Shown: one piece after another, positions 13,578 through 14,727 of the stretch
How the letters are laid out: every line of letters starts with the position of its first letter
Numbering within the stretch: the stretch's first letter is position 1
Assembly: GCA_041736155.1 (NCBI GenBank)
Contig: JBGSUL010000043.1
Location: 1 to 14,727 of the forward strand
Length of the DNA: 14,727 nt
Direction: 5' to 3'
DNA from: JANPLN01 sp041736155
GTDB taxonomy: Bacteria > Bdellovibrionota > Bdellovibrionia > Bdellovibrionales > JAGQZY01
Made by a program: the position numbers and the translations under genes
The notes under the pieces: model-generated
The model's input: the letters and a program-made list of their open reading frames with translations, nothing else
Databases searched by the model: none
What the model was told of the DNA's origin: nothing

Positions 13578-14457
13578 AACTAATCTAAATGAAAACTCGA
13601 ATGTTAGCGATCGAGAAAAACATTATTTTGAAATTTCAGAGATGAAATATAATAAAGATTATCTTTTAGAACTATCGCAAAATGTGTACAGGTCAAATTA
13701 CACGTATCCCAAAAAAAATGGTCAGGAAGTTTTTGGGATGACATGGTTGCCTTTTAATAACACAGAAACTGAAAGAATTCGCAGAATGGTCAGTCTCCAT
13801 CTAAGCTCTGCATACTTAGTTATTTTACAGGCTGGTTGTGAAACAGGATTTCACACGGATGACGACCGAGGATCGACGCTGATTTTTCCATTAAGTAATG
13901 AATTAGAGTTTTGTTATAAAAAAAATGAACAGGAAGTAAGTAATTATTACTCTGTTCCTATTATTACTAATTCAAGACTTTCGCATAATGCAAAAAACCA
14001 TACATCGCTTGAAAGAATCAATGTCTTATTTCATATTTCAGAATCGTACGAAAATGTCTACAAAGAATATAAAAATGGAAAATTGCTAAATATGTCACTA
14101 GATACACACTTAGCCCTTTATAAAGGACTTTGCCATTTTCCCAAAAATAGAGAAATTGAAATGCTTTTTAAAAAAAAAATGGGACTAGATATTTTTGATG
14201 TTAGTAAAGATACATATGAATACATTAGAAATTTTGACTTCTTTGTTTCTGATTCAGTTGAGTTCTTAAGTAGAATAGGATCCAAATTGGGTAAAGATAA
14301 AAAAGATTTATTTTTATTTTCGAACAAGAAAGAAATTGATAAAAAAATTGATAAAATTATTTATGTTTCCACACCCAGTCTCGATAAACTTTCTGTTGAG
14401 GCTTTAAAGTTTATTCTGGATAGTCCTTATAAATTTCAATCTCTATCATTTGATTAA
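13570..14457 (+). CDS. Putative 2-oxoglutarate/Fe(II) oxygenase with unknown C-terminal domain
   Basis: The first 155 residues resemble a double-stranded beta-helix oxygenase: GFHTDDDRGSTLIFPLS gives His95-x-Asp97, and RLSHNAKNHTSLERINVLFHIS supplies distal His139 and Arg149. This is the H-x-D...H...R order of 2-oxoglutarate dioxygenases, and the second block resembles the equivalent one in the hydroxylase at 10805. Residues 160-295 form a Lys-rich, partly helical region ending in IYVSTPSLDKLS and match nothing I know. The start is TTG 13570, with GAGAGG 9 nt upstream, overlapping the DUF6165-like gene. No membrane segment or signal peptide is seen. Identification rests on the ligand pattern only, so a cupin-like non-enzymatic fold is possible. 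It is the last gene of the cassette. Confidence 0.6.
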   Translation: MIKTNLNENSNVSDREKHYFEISEMKYNKDYLLELSQNVYRSNYTYPKKNGQEVFGMTWLPFNNTETERIRRMVSLHLSSAYLVILQAGCETGFHTDDDRGSTLIFPLSNELEFCYKKNEQEVSNYYSVPIITNSRLSHNAKNHTSLERINVLFHISESYENVYKEYKNGKLLNMSLDTHLALYKGLCHFPKNREIEMLFKKKMGLDIFDVSKDTYEYIRNFDFFVSDSVEFLSRIGSKLGKDKKDLFLFSNKKEIDKKIDKIIYVSTPSLDKLSVEALKFILDSPYKFQSLSFD

Positions 14458-14466
14458 AATATATTC

Positions 14467-14486
14467 AAAGTATGTACTTTTTATTT
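14467..14486 (+). terminator. Weak A+T-rich hairpin with T-run after the cassette
   Basis: AAAGT-atgt-ACTTT is followed by TTATTT, 9 nt after the last cassette gene. The stem is short and A+T-rich, so this is at best a weak terminator, though no better one lies before the IS. Confidence 0.3.
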
Positions 14487-14512
14487 AATTAATCTTTTAG
14501 CATTAAGTTATG

Positions 14513-14527
14513 GCTATTTCTAATAGC
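14513..14527. repeat. Small inverted repeat GCTATT-tct-AATAGC
   Basis: A perfect 6-bp-arm inverted repeat lies in the non-coding spacer (14458-14589) between the cassette and the IS. Read on the minus strand it has a TTTTT run on its 5' side only. Its function is unknown; nothing else is visible in this spacer. Confidence 0.35.
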
Positions 14528-14589
14528 AAAAATTGTGACTAGATTTAATGTTACAGTTGCAGCTACATAAAATATTTTTATTAACGAGT

Positions 14590-14727
14590 TGGAGTGACCC
14601 CCGATTTATTGGACACGGTTAAAGGTTCACGGCTTTCTTGTACTCGATCGGACTTCGCATTCCAAGAGCAGAGTGCGGGGCAACATGATTATAATCTGCA
14701 AACCATTCCGGTAGAAGTTTAAGAACG
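14590..14727 (-). mobile_element. IS3-family insertion sequence, transposase 3' end and terminal repeat (cut by window edge)
   Basis: From 14590 the sequence TGGAGTGACCCCCGATTT is the kind of terminal inverted repeat seen at IS3-family ends, beginning with TG. It lies just downstream of the transposase stop codon (14619-14621), as expected for the right end of such an element. The other end and any target duplication lie outside the window. The element enters from the right and its transcription points toward the A+T-rich cassette. Confidence 0.75.
14619..14727 (-). CDS. IS3-family transposase (OrfB), C-terminal fragment
   Basis: The minus-strand frame entering from the window edge encodes 35 residues and stops at 14619-14621. 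Its core WFADYNHVAPHSALGMRSP followed by IEYK is the well-known end of the rve integrase domain of IS3 transposases (YN...PHSALG..SP.EY). The catalytic DDE residues lie outside the window, so whether the element is intact cannot be judged. Confidence 0.85.
   Translation of the reverse strand, partial: VLKLLPEWFADYNHVAPHSALGMRSPIEYKKAVNL

Noticed and set aside
1..14727. CRISPR arrays, tRNA or rRNA genes
   Set aside because: No regularly spaced direct repeats, tRNA cloverleaf signatures or rRNA-like segments were noticed on either strand.

Overview
The window is 14.7 kb of bacterial DNA with two compositionally different halves, cut at both ends through insertion sequences. The gene set fits a Gram-negative organism with aerobic metabolism: tyrosine-degrading 4-hydroxyphenylpyruvate dioxygenase (HPPD), RibD, a biotin operon, a NodI/NodJ-type ABC exporter and a HAD-IG 5'-nucleotidase. 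A Bdellovibrio-like or related deltaproteobacterial lineage is plausible, but this is an impression from gene content and style; no rRNA or other taxonomic marker is present.

Left part (1-1930, minus strand): the first 17 codons of an IS110-type transposase, a 118-bp non-coding stretch with two inverted repeats (a possible IS110 left end, where bridge RNAs are encoded in that family), then a two-gene operon read leftward: rhodanese and HAD-IG 5'-nucleotidase.

Central part (2100-10725, plus strand, moderate G+C): HPPD; ribD starting at a TTG; a perfect 19-bp inverted repeat; then a tightly packed set: bioB, bioF, a bioD-bioA fusion, a small ferritin-like diiron protein overlapping bioDA by 4 nt, and an ABC ATPase/permease pair. 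bioB, bioF and bioDA cover all late steps from pimeloyl thioester to biotin. No known pimeloyl-generating gene (bioC, bioH, bioI, bioW, bioZ) is seen. This makes the diiron protein the natural candidate for an uncharacterised, perhaps oxidative, pimelate-supplying step (inference).

Right part (10805-14457, plus strand, clearly A+T-rich): five closely spaced genes that look acquired together. They are an aspartyl/asparaginyl beta-hydroxylase-like dioxygenase, a SET-domain methyltransferase with a complete post-SET cysteine set, a secreted protein of unknown function, a DUF6165-like protein, and a second putative 2-oxoglutarate/Fe(II) oxygenase. They read as a protein- or polymer-modification cassette. 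It is followed by 132 bp of A+T-rich spacer and the 3' end of an IS3-family element pointing left.

The two most interesting items are the diiron protein embedded in the biotin operon and the five-gene modification cassette next to the IS3 element.
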